NCBI GenBank assembly: GCA_009937425.1
Contig: JAACFO010000003.1
Coordinates: forward strand, 1 to 64,000
DNA length: 64,000 nt
Direction of reading: 5' to 3'
Origin: Gammaproteobacteria bacterium
GTDB lineage: Bacteria; Pseudomonadota; Gammaproteobacteria; HK1
The translations under genes were made by a program, and so were the position numbers. Below are positions 19,251-29,800 of the stretch, piece after piece. Below the pieces are notes generated by a model. The model had not been told where the DNA came from. It worked only from the letters and a program-made list of their open reading frames with translations, and did not search any database. The number at the start of each line of letters is the position of its first letter. Position 1 is the stretch's first letter.

Positions 19251-19264
19251 TTGACCTATGTCAA
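19251..19264 (+). promoter_or_regulatory. FNR/DNR-family box upstream of nirS
   Basis: perfect palindrome TTGACctatGTCAA, about 117 bp upstream of the nirS ATG. Confidence 0.7.
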
Positions 19265-19379
19265 AGACCGCTCAGGTGAGGTTTCGGCACTATGTGCCGT
19301 GGATCGGTCCCCGCCGATGGTCCGACGCTAAGAGACTATCGGTCGTGGCCAAACTGAGTAAACAAAAGGAAAGATAGCC

Positions 19380-20990
19380 ATGAAACGAGCAGCAATTGCC
19401 CTCTCTGCCGCCAGCCTGGTGCTTGGACTCGGCCTGAGCGGAATGGCAACGCCAACGGCCGCGGCCGAACCGACCCTGACAGAAGACCAGTTCGAGCACG
19501 CAAAGAATTTGTACTTCCAGCGCTGCGCGGGCTGCCATGGCGTACTTCGCAAAGGCGCCACCGGCAAGAATCTCGAGCCGAAGAACACCCGCAAGAAAGG
19601 CCAGAAGAAGCTCGAGCGGATTCTCACCTTCGGCACCGAAGGCGGCATGAACAACTTCGACGACATCTTCACCAAGGACGAGATCGCGATGCTCGCCACC
19701 TACATCCAGATGCCGCCGCCGATACCACCCGAGCTCAGCCTCGCCGAAATGAAGAAGCGCTGGAAGGTCTTCGTGCCACCCAGCGAGTATCCAAAAAAGC
19801 CAATGCACAGCCGCAATTGGCAGAACTTCTTCCTGGTGATCCTGCGTGACGCGGGCAAACTCGGCGTGATTGACGGCGACACCAAGGAAGTCGTAGCGAA
19901 GGTGGACACGGGCTACGCCGTGCACGTACTGAAGGAGTCCTCGGACGGCAGGTTCTGGTTCACCATGGGCCGGGATGGCAGAATGACCAAGATCGACTTG
20001 TGGATGGATCCGCCAAAGGTGGTGGCCGAGACCCAGATCGCCTTCGACGCACGCGACGTCGCGGTGTCGCAGTACGGCGAGTGGAAGGACAAGTACGTCA
20101 TCGGCGGGAGTTACTGGCCGCCGCACTTCGTCATTCTGGACGCTGAGACCATGGAGCCATTGAAAGTCGTATCCACCCGCGGTGTAAATGTCGACGGCGA
20201 GTATGTGAACGAGTCGCGGGTCGCGGCAGTCTACAACACCCCGAATGCGCCCACCTGGATCGTGGCTGCAAAGGAGCTCGGTCAGCTCTGGCAGGTAGAC
20301 TACAGCGACCTGGATAACCTGCGCATCGATGTGATCAACAGCCACAAGTTCCTGCATGACGGCTTTTTCGATCCCACCCAGCGCTACTTCCAGATCGCCG
20401 CCAACGCCTCTGACCGCATAGAGATAATGGATTCGGTCGAGCGTAAGTTTGTCGCCTCCATCGTGACCGGCAAGAAGCCGCACCCGGGGCCCGGCGCCAA
20501 CTGGATCGATCCGAAGTGTGGGCCGGTCGCCGGCACTACGCACCTGGGCGAAGGCATGATCACGGTGTGGGGCAACGATCCGAAAACCCGCCCGGATGAG
20601 GCGTGGAAGATCTGCTACAAGGTAGAGACGGATGGGCCGGGATTGTTCATACGGACTCACCCGAATTCCAAGTACGTCTGGGCCGATCAGACCAAGCACC
20701 CCGAGCCCTCTGTACAGCAGTCGGTGGTCGTGCTGGACAAGGAGACCGGCAAGATCGTGAAAACAATACGCGTAACCGAGTTTCCCAAGGCCGTCGCGGT
20801 GCACCAGGAGTTCAACAAGGACGGCACCGAGGTCTGGGTGTCCGTGTGGGCCCGCGGCCCGGGCGACCGTGCGAAGGGGGAGATCGTGATTTACGATGCC
20901 AACACCCTCGAGGAGAAAGCGCGTATCAAGGGATTGGAAACCCCCACCGGCAAGTTCAACGTCTACAATCGGATGCACCACGTTACCTGA
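19380..20990 (+). CDS. nirS: cytochrome cd1 nitrite reductase
   Basis: signal peptide, N-terminal heme c (CAGCHGVLRKG), d1 propeller with GYAVH, FLHDGF, PHPGPGANW...THLG and C-terminal PTGKFNVYN. Confidence 0.93.
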   Translation: MKRAAIALSAASLVLGLGLSGMATPTAAAEPTLTEDQFEHAKNLYFQRCAGCHGVLRKGATGKNLEPKNTRKKGQKKLERILTFGTEGGMNNFDDIFTKDEIAMLATYIQMPPPIPPELSLAEMKKRWKVFVPPSEYPKKPMHSRNWQNFFLVILRDAGKLGVIDGDTKEVVAKVDTGYAVHVLKESSDGRFWFTMGRDGRMTKIDLWMDPPKVVAETQIAFDARDVAVSQYGEWKDKYVIGGSYWPPHFVILDAETMEPLKVVSTRGVNVDGEYVNESRVAAVYNTPNAPTWIVAAKELGQLWQVDYSDLDNLRIDVINSHKFLHDGFFDPTQRYFQIAANASDRIEIMDSVERKFVASIVTGKKPHPGPGANWIDPKCGPVAGTTHLGEGMITVWGNDPKTRPDEAWKICYKVETDGPGLFIRTHPNSKYVWADQTKHPEPSVQQSVVVLDKETGKIVKTIRVTEFPKAVAVHQEFNKDGTEVWVSVWARGPGDRAKGEIVIYDANTLEEKARIKGLETPTGKFNVYNRMHHVT

Positions 20991-21011
20991 TCGATTCCGG
21001 GTGAAACTTGA

Positions 21012-21046
21012 AACGGGCATGGGTTTCTCATGCCCGTTTTCTTTTT
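21012..21046 (+). terminator. intrinsic terminator after nirS
   Basis: aacgggcatg-ggtttct-catgcccgtt stem followed by ttctttttg. Confidence 0.75.
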
Positions 21047-21098
21047 GGGGACTTTAGCGTCATCATGGCCGCTGTGAATCTAAGCGGAGGCTAATGCC

Positions 21099-21443
21099 AT
21101 GAGGACGGCTGCATTCGTTATCGCTGCATTGCTGGCATGCGGTTTTCTCGCGAGCGGGAACCCCCTGCTCGCCGCGGAGACCGTGACCGTTGACGTGCAG
21201 AAGTACAAGTTCGTCCCGCCGGAGATCACCGTCAAGGCCGGCACCACGGTGCGCTGGGTGAACAAGGAGAAACGCCAGTACCACAGCGTCTGGTTCAAGG
21301 AGTCGGGCGAGCCGGAGTCCGAGTACTTCTTCCCCGATGAGACCTTTGAACGCACCTTCGACACGCCGGGCGTCTACCCGTACGTCTGCGAACCCCACGA
21401 GACAGACTACGACATGAAAGGTGTTGTTCGCGTCGTTCCGTAG
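21099..21443 (+). CDS. exported cupredoxin (plastocyanin/azurin-like)
   Basis: signal peptide; VNKEKRQYHSV and YVCEPHETDYDMKG supply His, Cys, His and Met type-1 copper ligands. Confidence 0.87.
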   Translation: MRTAAFVIAALLACGFLASGNPLLAAETVTVDVQKYKFVPPEITVKAGTTVRWVNKEKRQYHSVWFKESGEPESEYFFPDETFERTFDTPGVYPYVCEPHETDYDMKGVVRVVP

Positions 21444-21556
21444 GTGACCGGTCTCTGAAGTAATTCGAGACACAACCTGCAGCGGCACATGCCGGCACTA
21501 GTTCGGCTACCCGCCTCGGAGAATCAGCGCGCAGCGATTGCTCGATGATGATCGCG

Positions 21557-22369
21557 TTAAGTGATGCGTGAGCGCACCGATGCCGAGATAAACTCACTCA
21601 CCAGGACGACTCCGAAGATGGCCACCAGTATCACCGCCACCTCGTCCCAGGCGAACAGATTGATGGAGGAGTAGAGTACGATGCCGATGCCACCCGCACC
21701 GACGAATCCGAGCACGGTGGATTCACGAATGTTGATGTCCCAGCGGTAGATAATCGTTCCAAACACGACGGGTAGCACTTGGGGCAGCACGGCGACCAGC
21801 AGCACTTGCAGCCGGGAGGCACCGGTGGCTTCAATGGCCTCCACGGTACCCTCGTCGATCTCCTCGATGGCCTCGGCGACGAGTTTACCGACGAAGCCGA
21901 TGGAGCGCGCCGTGACGGACCAGACCCCTGCCATGGGACCGGGACCGAATATGGCCACGAAGAATAACCCCCACACCACCGTATTCACCGACCGCGACGC
22001 CACCAGTATGAAACGACCGATGAACCAGGTAACGGCGTTGGGCGTGGTGTTCCTGGCCGCCAGAAACGCGATGGGCAACGCGATGAAAAACGTGGCGGCG
22101 GTGCCGAGAGTGGCAATGTGAACCGTTTCCACCAGCGGATCGATGATCTCGGCAAAGAATTCCCAATACGGCGGCACCATACGGACAAGGAGATCTGCTG
22201 CCTGCTCGTGAGCGTCGAGGAAATAAACCCAGGTAATGTCGAGATTGCTGAGCGACCATACGGCGATGAACACGATCCCTAAGTACCAGCTGTAGCGGAT
22301 CAGTGTTTCCCGCGGTGTGAATCGCTTCCACACTTCGGGGTATTTTCGTGCGTGTTCCTCTGGAGTCAT
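21557..22369 (-). CDS. phnE: phosphonate-type ABC transporter permease (PhnE family)
   Basis: PhnE-like membrane topology and EAIEATGASRLQVLLVAVLPQVLPV; operon context. Confidence 0.88.
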   Translation of the reverse strand: MTPEEHARKYPEVWKRFTPRETLIRYSWYLGIVFIAVWSLSNLDITWVYFLDAHEQAADLLVRMVPPYWEFFAEIIDPLVETVHIATLGTAATFFIALPIAFLAARNTTPNAVTWFIGRFILVASRSVNTVVWGLFFVAIFGPGPMAGVWSVTARSIGFVGKLVAEAIEEIDEGTVEAIEATGASRLQVLLVAVLPQVLPVVFGTIIYRWDINIRESTVLGFVGAGGIGIVLYSSINLFAWDEVAVILVAIFGVVLVSEFISASVRSRIT

Positions 22370-22381
22370 TGTCGAATCGGC

Positions 22382-23182
22382 TCAGCGCAGGCGCGCGCGT
22401 ACCCAGTTGCTGAAGAATTCACCGGCGAAAACCAGCGAGATGATGCTGAGCAGAATCGCCAGACTGAAGTCGTAGTCGTAGCGCGAGAACGTAGCCGCCA
22501 GGGTTTGGCCGATACCGCCGGCGCCCACGATACCGACTACGGTGGAATGGCGGATGTTGGCGTCCAGACGGTAGATAGATACACCCACATAACGCGGCAA
22601 CATCTGAGGCTGGACCGCGTAGAGGAGCATCTTGCCGAAGCTGGCTCCGGTGGCGCGAACCGCCTCCAGCTGTCCCGCACGCATGTTCTCGATATCTTCG
22701 GCCAGCATCTTACCGATGAAACTCATGCTCGCCACCGTCAACGTCATCACACCCGCCAGAGGCCCAAAACCGAATATCTTCACGAAGAAGATGGCGATGA
22801 TGACCTCGTGGAACGTCCGCGAGACGACCAGCACGCCACGCGCCGCGAGATAGACGGGCTTCGGCACCAGATTGGCGGCAGCGCAAACCCCCAACGGAAT
22901 AGCCAGCACCATGCCCATGAAGCTCGCTGCGAGCGCCATCTGCACGCTTTCCAGCAAGCCACGCGCGAGCAGCTGCCAGCGACTGAAATCCGGTGGCACC
23001 ATGCGTGCGAACATATTGCCGGCTCGAGCCATTCCCTGGTCCACACGATGCCAATCGATGTCGAGCGCACCCACCGACCAGGTGAAGTAGACCACTGCTG
23101 CCAGCAGTAGCCCGTAGCGGGTATAGGGATTGGGGATGAACTTCGGCGGGCGCCAGCTCGTAGGATACGCGTGCGAGGTCAT
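22382..23182 (-). CDS. phnE: phosphonate-type ABC transporter permease (PhnE family), second copy
   Basis: [33 protein letters not shown]; operon context. Confidence 0.88.
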   Translation of the reverse strand: MTSHAYPTSWRPPKFIPNPYTRYGLLLAAVVYFTWSVGALDIDWHRVDQGMARAGNMFARMVPPDFSRWQLLARGLLESVQMALAASFMGMVLAIPLGVCAAANLVPKPVYLAARGVLVVSRTFHEVIIAIFFVKIFGFGPLAGVMTLTVASMSFIGKMLAEDIENMRAGQLEAVRATGASFGKMLLYAVQPQMLPRYVGVSIYRLDANIRHSTVVGIVGAGGIGQTLAATFSRYDYDFSLAILLSIISLVFAGEFFSNWVRARLR

Positions 23183-24000
23183 CCAGCCGCCGATTCGCCT
23201 TCCAGACGGTGGGAGCTGCTCTGGTCCTCTTCCTCGTCGACCTTGCGTATGGTCGTGCTCCAGTCCTCCTCGCCGTAGATGTCGGTGAGCACCTGGGGGG
23301 TCACGGCCTCGGGTGGACCATCGAAGACGACCACGCCGCCGCTCAAGCCAACGATGCGATCCGCATGAGCCTGAGCCAACCCCACGTCGTGGATGTTGAC
23401 CAATGCCGGCGTGCCGCGCTCGTGGGCGAGTTCGACCAGCAAACGCATGATTTGTCGCGCCGTCTTGGGATCGAGGCTCGCCGTTGGCTCGTCCACGAGC
23501 AGCAGTTCGGGTCGCTGCATGAGGGCGCGGGCGATGCCGACGCGCTGGCGCTGACCACCGGAGAGCGCGTCGGCTCGGGTATCCTGGTAGCCCTTGAGCC
23601 CGACCCGCTCGAGCAACTCAAAAGCGGCCGAGATGTCCTCGGGAGGGTACTTCCGCCGGTAAGCCTGCCAGAAGCTCACGTAACCGAGACGTCCCGATAA
23701 CGCGTTCTCCATCACCGTGAGCCTCTCCACCAGATTGTACTCCTGGAAGATCATGCCCATGCGCCGCCGCGCCTTTCTCAATTCCCGCCGGCCGAGGGCC
23801 GTGACGTCGAGGTTGTTGAGAACGACCCGGCCCGAGGTGGGCTCCACCAGGCGATTCACGCACCGGATGAGGGTGCTCTTACCGGCTCCGGAAGAGCCGA
23901 TGATGGCGACCACCTGGGGTTCGTGAATGGTGAAGGTGATGCTCTCGAGAGCGCGGGTGCCGGTCGCATATTCCTTGGCGAGTTCGGTGATGGTCAGCAT
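23179..24000 (-). CDS. phnC: phosphonate-type ABC transporter ATP-binding protein
   Basis: Walker [10 protein letters not shown], signature [15 protein letters not shown], Walker [12 protein letters not shown]. Confidence 0.92.
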   Translation of the reverse strand: MLTITELAKEYATGTRALESITFTIHEPQVVAIIGSSGAGKSTLIRCVNRLVEPTSGRVVLNNLDVTALGRRELRKARRRMGMIFQEYNLVERLTVMENALSGRLGYVSFWQAYRRKYPPEDISAAFELLERVGLKGYQDTRADALSGGQRQRVGIARALMQRPELLLVDEPTASLDPKTARQIMRLLVELAHERGTPALVNIHDVGLAQAHADRIVGLSGGVVVFDGPPEAVTPQVLTDIYGEEDWSTTIRKVDEEEDQSSSHRLEGESAAG

Positions 24001-24026
24001 ATCGGACGACGCACGTCAACAAATAA

Positions 24027-24052
24027 GCCCCGCCCGTATGCACAGGCGGGGC
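24027..24052 (-). terminator. hairpin between phnD and phnC (partial terminator or stabilising stem)
   Basis: gccccgcc ... ggcggggc inverted repeat followed on the minus strand by ttatttgttg. Confidence 0.45.
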
Positions 24053-24080
24053 CTTGGTGAGTTTTAGACTCCAGTGTGAC

Positions 24081-25109
24081 TCAGCTCTTCTTCTTCTTTT
24101 TCTTCTTCTTGAGCTTGAGTCCCTTGAGTGCCTCGTCACTGTAGACGACGCCGTTCTCTGTCTGGATCACCCGGATTGGCTTCCACTGCTCCTTGAACGT
24201 GATGGCGCAGAACTTGTCGGCCTGCTTGCCGAACTCCTTGGCGAGCGCGGTGCCCTTCCAGTCGAAGGTCAGGAATGCGTCGCTCACACTCTTTTGCAGA
24301 TCGGGATGCAGATTGTGCGCGTAGCCGTAAGAGGTCGTCGGAAACGGCTGCGACTCCCAGATGACGCGCAAGTCGCCCTTGTTGACGATCCCTTTGCTCG
24401 CCATGCGATCGAGGACACTCGAGGCAATCGGCGCTGCATCGTAGTCTCGGTTGGCAACACCCATGATGGAGTTGTCGTGCTTGCCCGAGTAGATGACCTC
24501 GTAGTCCTGATCCGGTACCACGCCCATGTCCTTGAACAACGCACGCGGCGCCTGGTTGCCGGAATTGGAGGACGGCGTCACGTGGGCCACCTTACGGCCC
24601 TTGAGATCGCTCACTTTCATGATGTCCGAATCCTGCTGGGTAATGAGCTGCAGCTTGTAACCGAAGCTACCGTCACCCTTGCACATGATGGACATGGGCA
24701 CGTAGCCAGCCAGGTTCACGCCGAAGACCGTGGGTCCCGTGGAGATGCCGGCGACGTGCAGACGGCCAGAGCGCATGGCCTCCACCTGGGCGGCGTAAGA
24801 TTCGGCGCCGTACCACTTGACCTTTTTGCCGGTCTTCTTTGACAGATAGTCCATGAACTCGGTGAATACGTTCTCGTAAACCGACGGGTCTTCCACCGGT
24901 GTGTACGAGAAGATCAGCGTATCGGGATTGAGCAGTTTGCCGGTGTCTGTGGGCGTGTCTGCCACCAGATCACCATTGTCATCACAATAGCGAGAATCGA
25001 GATCGCCGCGATTCTTGCATTCCGCCGCCGCAGCGCTGGTACCGATAAGACAGGTAGCAGCGAGAGCGAGGGCCATCAGGCGTATAAACGATATGAGATT
25101 GTTCGGCAT
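24081..25109 (-). CDS. phnD: phosphonate-type ABC transporter substrate-binding protein
   Basis: signal peptide; SYTPVEDPSVYENVFTEFMDYLSKKTGKKVKWYGAESYAAQVEAMRSGRLHVAGISTGPTVF; operon context. Confidence 0.88.
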   Translation of the reverse strand: MPNNLISFIRLMALALAATCLIGTSAAAAECKNRGDLDSRYCDDNGDLVADTPTDTGKLLNPDTLIFSYTPVEDPSVYENVFTEFMDYLSKKTGKKVKWYGAESYAAQVEAMRSGRLHVAGISTGPTVFGVNLAGYVPMSIMCKGDGSFGYKLQLITQQDSDIMKVSDLKGRKVAHVTPSSNSGNQAPRALFKDMGVVPDQDYEVIYSGKHDNSIMGVANRDYDAAPIASSVLDRMASKGIVNKGDLRVIWESQPFPTTSYGYAHNLHPDLQKSVSDAFLTFDWKGTALAKEFGKQADKFCAITFKEQWKPIRVIQTENGVVYSDEALKGLKLKKKKKKKKS

Positions 25110-25388
25110 GGGACTCCTCCTTTATCTTTATTTTCTAGCGCCTACGGTAATCACCGCGTGGCACTGGCATACCAGGATCAACGGCCCGCAGGACCAGCTG
25201 AAAATGTCGCACCGCAAGGTACGAATATGACGGTATCTCCACAATGTATGCGAAATTGGTTGAAGGCCGCAACCGGACGAGCCCCGCCGAGTAATGTGGT
25301 TCCTTCGCGGGAGGGGCGTTCGCGTGGCCGAATGCGTGATCGGCGCATTTTCTATTAAGATGCGGGCAGACATCACGAGGATTACCCG

Positions 25389-26825
25389 GTGACCGATTCC
25401 GTACCCCACTATCAGTCCATCACCGAGCTGGGCCGGTGGCTGCGCACCGGTGAACTGTCGCCGGTGGCGCTCACCGAGGCGCTATTAGCGCGTATCGAGG
25501 ACCTGGATGGAAAGCTTGGCGCCTTCCAGCTCGTCTGCAAGGATCGGGCCCTGGCGGCGGCCCGGGCGGCGCAGACAGCCCTCGCTGCGGGCCAGGATCT
25601 GGGGCCGCTGCACGGCATTCCCTACGCCGCCAAGGATCTCTTCGACGTGAGCGGCCTGCCCACCACCGCGGGCACCCGGCTGCTCGCCGACAACATCGCC
25701 GCCGCGGATGCGGCCGTGGTGGCGCGCCTCACCCGTGCCGGCATGGTACTGCTCGGCAAGACCAAGACCGTGCAGTTCGCCTACGGTGGCGCCGGGGTCA
25801 ACCGCGACCTGGGCACGCCCCACAATCCCTGGCATCAGAGCCACCACCTGCCGGGGGGCTCGAGCAGCGGCTCCGCCGTTTCTGTGGCCGCCGGCATGGC
25901 GCCGGCGGCGCTTGGCAGCGATACCGGTGGATCCGTGCGCATCCCCGCGGCCCTTTGTGGCATCACCGGACTCAAGACCACCGTCGGCCAGGTCAGCCGC
26001 GCCGGCGTTTATCCGCTCAGCTGGAGTCTCGACTCGGTGGGCCCCCTCACCCGCAGCGTCGAGGATGCCGCACTCATCTACCAGGCCCTGCAGGGACCCG
26101 ATGCCGGCGACGATACAACCCGCGGCCGACCCTTGCAGGATGTCATGACGAACCTTCGTAAGGGCGTCAAAGGACTGCGCATCGGCATCGCCGAAACCAT
26201 CTTCTGGGATGACGCCCATCCGCAAGTGGCGGCAGCGGTGCGCGCCGCAGCGCAAACTTTCGAGAGCCTCGGTGCCCACGTGCGCAGCTTGGACTTTCCC
26301 GCCGCTGCCGATGCCGTCACTCTTAATCCCCGCGGTCTGGTGATCGCCGCCGAAGCCTACGCCATCAATCGCCGTTTCATCGACGAGCACTACGATGAGC
26401 TCGATCCAATAGTTGCCTCGCGCATGATCAACGGACGCGATGTCACGGCGGCGGACTATCTGCAAACGACCCTGGACTGGAAACGCCTGCGATTGGAGGC
26501 CGTTGGTCAGCTCATGGATGTGGATGCCGTGCTGTGCCCGACCACGCCCATACCGGCTTGCACGCTTGCCGAGACAAATGGTGACATGGAAATGTATTCG
26601 CACAAGAATCTGATGTACCTGCGCAATACCGCCATCGGCAACATCCTCGATCTGTGCGGCTTGAGCGTACCCTGCGGCCTGACGGGAGACGGGCTGCCTA
26701 TCGGACTCATGATCTACGGTCGCCCCTTCCATGAAGACAGGGTGCTGCGCATCGGCCATGCTTACCAGCAGGCTACGGAATGGCATTTGCAACAACCGGG
26801 TCTGAAATGGGCGGCGTCTGGCTGA
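25389..26825 (+). CDS. amidase signature family enzyme
   Basis: GGSSSGSAVSVAAGMAPAALGSDTGGSVRIPAALCG; GTG start. Confidence 0.92.
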   Translation: MTDSVPHYQSITELGRWLRTGELSPVALTEALLARIEDLDGKLGAFQLVCKDRALAAARAAQTALAAGQDLGPLHGIPYAAKDLFDVSGLPTTAGTRLLADNIAAADAAVVARLTRAGMVLLGKTKTVQFAYGGAGVNRDLGTPHNPWHQSHHLPGGSSSGSAVSVAAGMAPAALGSDTGGSVRIPAALCGITGLKTTVGQVSRAGVYPLSWSLDSVGPLTRSVEDAALIYQALQGPDAGDDTTRGRPLQDVMTNLRKGVKGLRIGIAETIFWDDAHPQVAAAVRAAAQTFESLGAHVRSLDFPAAADAVTLNPRGLVIAAEAYAINRRFIDEHYDELDPIVASRMINGRDVTAADYLQTTLDWKRLRLEAVGQLMDVDAVLCPTTPIPACTLAETNGDMEMYSHKNLMYLRNTAIGNILDLCGLSVPCGLTGDGLPIGLMIYGRPFHEDRVLRIGHAYQQATEWHLQQPGLKWAASG

Positions 26826-26856
26826 GGCGCGCCGCTGCGAATTTCGCTATCGACAA

Positions 26857-29800
26857 ATGATATTCGACAAACCCCTGCCCCAGCGCGACGGCCTGCGCGG
26901 CGAAATCGCCCAATGGCACCGGCGCGACGAAACAGAAGTCGTCGAAAGGCTGCTGGATGCAGCGCATCTGGACCGCGACTCGCTGGATCGCATCGCCGAG
27001 CGCGCCCGTGCCCTGGTCGGCGAAGTGCGGCGTCATCGCATCGGCAAGGGCGGCATCGACGCCTTCATGCAGGAGTACGAGCTATCCAGTCAGGAAGGCG
27101 TCGTGCTCATGTGTCTCGCCGAAGCGCTGCTGCGCATTCCCGATCAGGAGACAGCGGATCGCCTGATCCGCGACAAACTGGGGCCGGCGGACTGGGAGAA
27201 ACACGTCGGCAACAGCGAATCGGTTTTCGTCAATGCGTCGACCTGGGCATTGATGCTCACGGGACGGGTCGTGTCCTTGCACGAATACCGGGATCAATCG
27301 TTGAAATCCGTGCTCGGACGCCTGGTGGGCCGGTTCGGCGATCCCGTGATTCGCCAATCCATCACCCAGGGTATGCGCATACTCGGGCGGCAGTTCGTCA
27401 TGGGGCGCAGCATCACCGAAGCGCTGGACCGCGCATCCGCCGACGAGGAGCGTGGTTACCGGCACTCCTTCGACATGCTCGGCGAGGCGGCCCACACCGC
27501 CGCCGACGCGAAACGCTACTTCGATGCCTACAGCGACGGCATCGCCACCATCGGCGCGCAGGAGGCAGGCCGCGGACCCATCGAATCATCCGGCATTTCC
27601 ATCAAACTCTCGGCCCTGCACCCACGGTACGCATTTGCCCAACGCGAGCGCGTCATGGCCGAGCTGGTGCCGCGACTGATGGCGCTCGCCACCCACGCGC
27701 GGGAGGTCGACATCGGGTTCACCGTGGATGCCGAGGAGGCCGACCGTCTGGAGCTGTCCCTGGACATCATCGCGTCCGTCTTCAGCGACGACGCGCTCAA
27801 AGGTTGGGAAGGCTTCGGGCTCGCCCTGCAAACCTATCAAAAGCGCGCATACCCCACCGTCGAGTGGCTCGCGGAGCTGGCGCGGGCCAACGGCCGGCGG
27901 CTGATGTTGCGCCTCACCAAGGGCGCCTACTGGGACTCGGAGATCAAGCTCGCCCAGGAAGGTGGGTACGAAGGCTATACCGTATTCACGCGCAAGGCGG
28001 CGACGGATGTGTCATACATCGCCTGCGCACGCCGGGTTCTCGCTCATGGCGATGCATTCTTTCCCCAGTTCGCCACCCACAACGCCCACACCCTGGCGAC
28101 CATCGTGGAGATGGCCGGACAACGCCGGGACTACGAGTTTCAACGTTTGCACGGAATGGGCGAGGCCCTCTACGAGCAGGTGGTGGGAAGCGATGGTCAG
28201 GCGCTCGCCTGCCGTATTTACGCACCGGTAGGCAGCCATGAAGACCTGCTGCCCTACCTGGTACGGCGATTGCTGGAGAACGGCTCCAACACTTCTTTCG
28301 TCAATCGCATCGTCGACGAACGCGCACCGGTGGACGACATCATCGCCGATCCGTTGCAGAAGATGCAGAGCCTCTCGGTCAAACCCCACCCGCGCATCCC
28401 CGCCCCGCCGGATATCTACCAACCGGAGCGCCGTAATTCTCGCGGCATCGATATTTCCGATCCGATGGAATTACAACCTCTGGATGCGGACATGCGCAAA
28501 GCGCTGGAGCGCGATTGGCGTGCCGCGCCGCTCATCGGCGGTGTAAATCAGAAAGGAGAACGGCAACCGATTCTGGATCCTGCCGATCGGCGACGCCAGG
28601 TGGGCACCGTCATCACGGCGGATCCCGCACAGGTGGACATTGCCATGACAGGCGCCGCCAACGCGGCACCGGCCTGGGACGCTGCCGATGCGGAGGAACG
28701 GGCCCTTGCCCTGGAACGAACGGCGGAGTTGATGGAACGGGACATGCCGGTGCTCATGGCCCTTGCGGTGCGCGAAGCCGGTAAGACCGTGCCCGATGCG
28801 ATCGCCGAGATCCGCGAGGCAGTGGACTTCTGTCGTTATTACGCGGGCCGCTGCCGCCGGGATTTCGCAGAGCCCATGAGCCTCCCGGGTCCGACCGGCG
28901 AGCGCAACGAGCTTTCTCTGCACGGGCGCGGCGTATTTGCGTGTATCAGTCCGTGGAATTTCCCCCTCGCCATCTTTACCGGCCAGGTAACGGCGGCGCT
29001 GGCGGCGGGTAACGCGGTGGTCGCCAAACCGGCGGAACAGACGCCGCTCATCGCTCATCATGCCGTAACGCTGATGCACGAAGCAGGCGTCCCGGCGGAA
29101 GTGCTGCAGCTTCTTCCCGGCGACGGTGAAACCGTGGGCACGACCCTCGTCAACAATCCGCTGATCGGCGGCGTTGTATTCACGGGATCGACGGAAACCG
29201 CGCGCGCCATTCATAAGACGCTGGCGAGCAAGGGCGGCCCCATCGTGCCGCTGATTGCGGAAACAGGTGGCCAGAACGCCATGATCGTGGATTCCTCGGC
29301 GCTCCCTGAGCAGGTCGTCACCGACACAATCGCATCGGCATTCCAGAGCGCAGGCCAGCGTTGCTCGGCCTTGCGCGTGCTCTACCTGCAGTCGGACATC
29401 GCGGACAAAACCATCGAGATGCTCACGGGGGCAATGGCGGAGCTCACCGTCGGCGATCCCGCGCTGCTCAGCACCGACGTGGGTCCGGTGATCGACGCCA
29501 CGGCACTGGAGGTGCTGGAAACTCATGCCGCGCGCATGGGAAAAGAATCACGTCTCATCCACGAATGCGCACTCGGCAGCCAATGCGCCGCGGGAACCTT
29601 CTTCGCACCCCGGGCCTTCGAGATTGAATCCATCGCTCAGCTGGAACGGGAAGTGTTCGGCCCTATCCTGCACGTGATTCGATTCCGTGCCGCCGAGGTG
29701 GATGCGGTCATCGACGATATCAACGCCACCGGTTACGGACTGACGGTGGGCATACACAGCCGCATCGACACAAGCATCGAATACATTCACTCGCGCCTGA

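Noticed and set aside
19290-21020. 576-aa ORF antisense to nirS
   Set aside because: Shadow ORF of a GC-rich gene; the sense frame encodes a full cytochrome cd1 reductase
25485-26795. 436-aa ORF antisense to the amidase
   Set aside because: Shadow ORF; His/Gly/Arg-rich composition and no recognisable domain, while the sense frame has the full amidase signature
26913-28241. 442-aa ORF in another frame inside putA
   Set aside because: Arg/Gly-rich alternative-frame translation overlapping the clear PutA frame
28471-29526. 351-aa antisense ORF in putA
   Set aside because: Shadow of the aldehyde dehydrogenase domain
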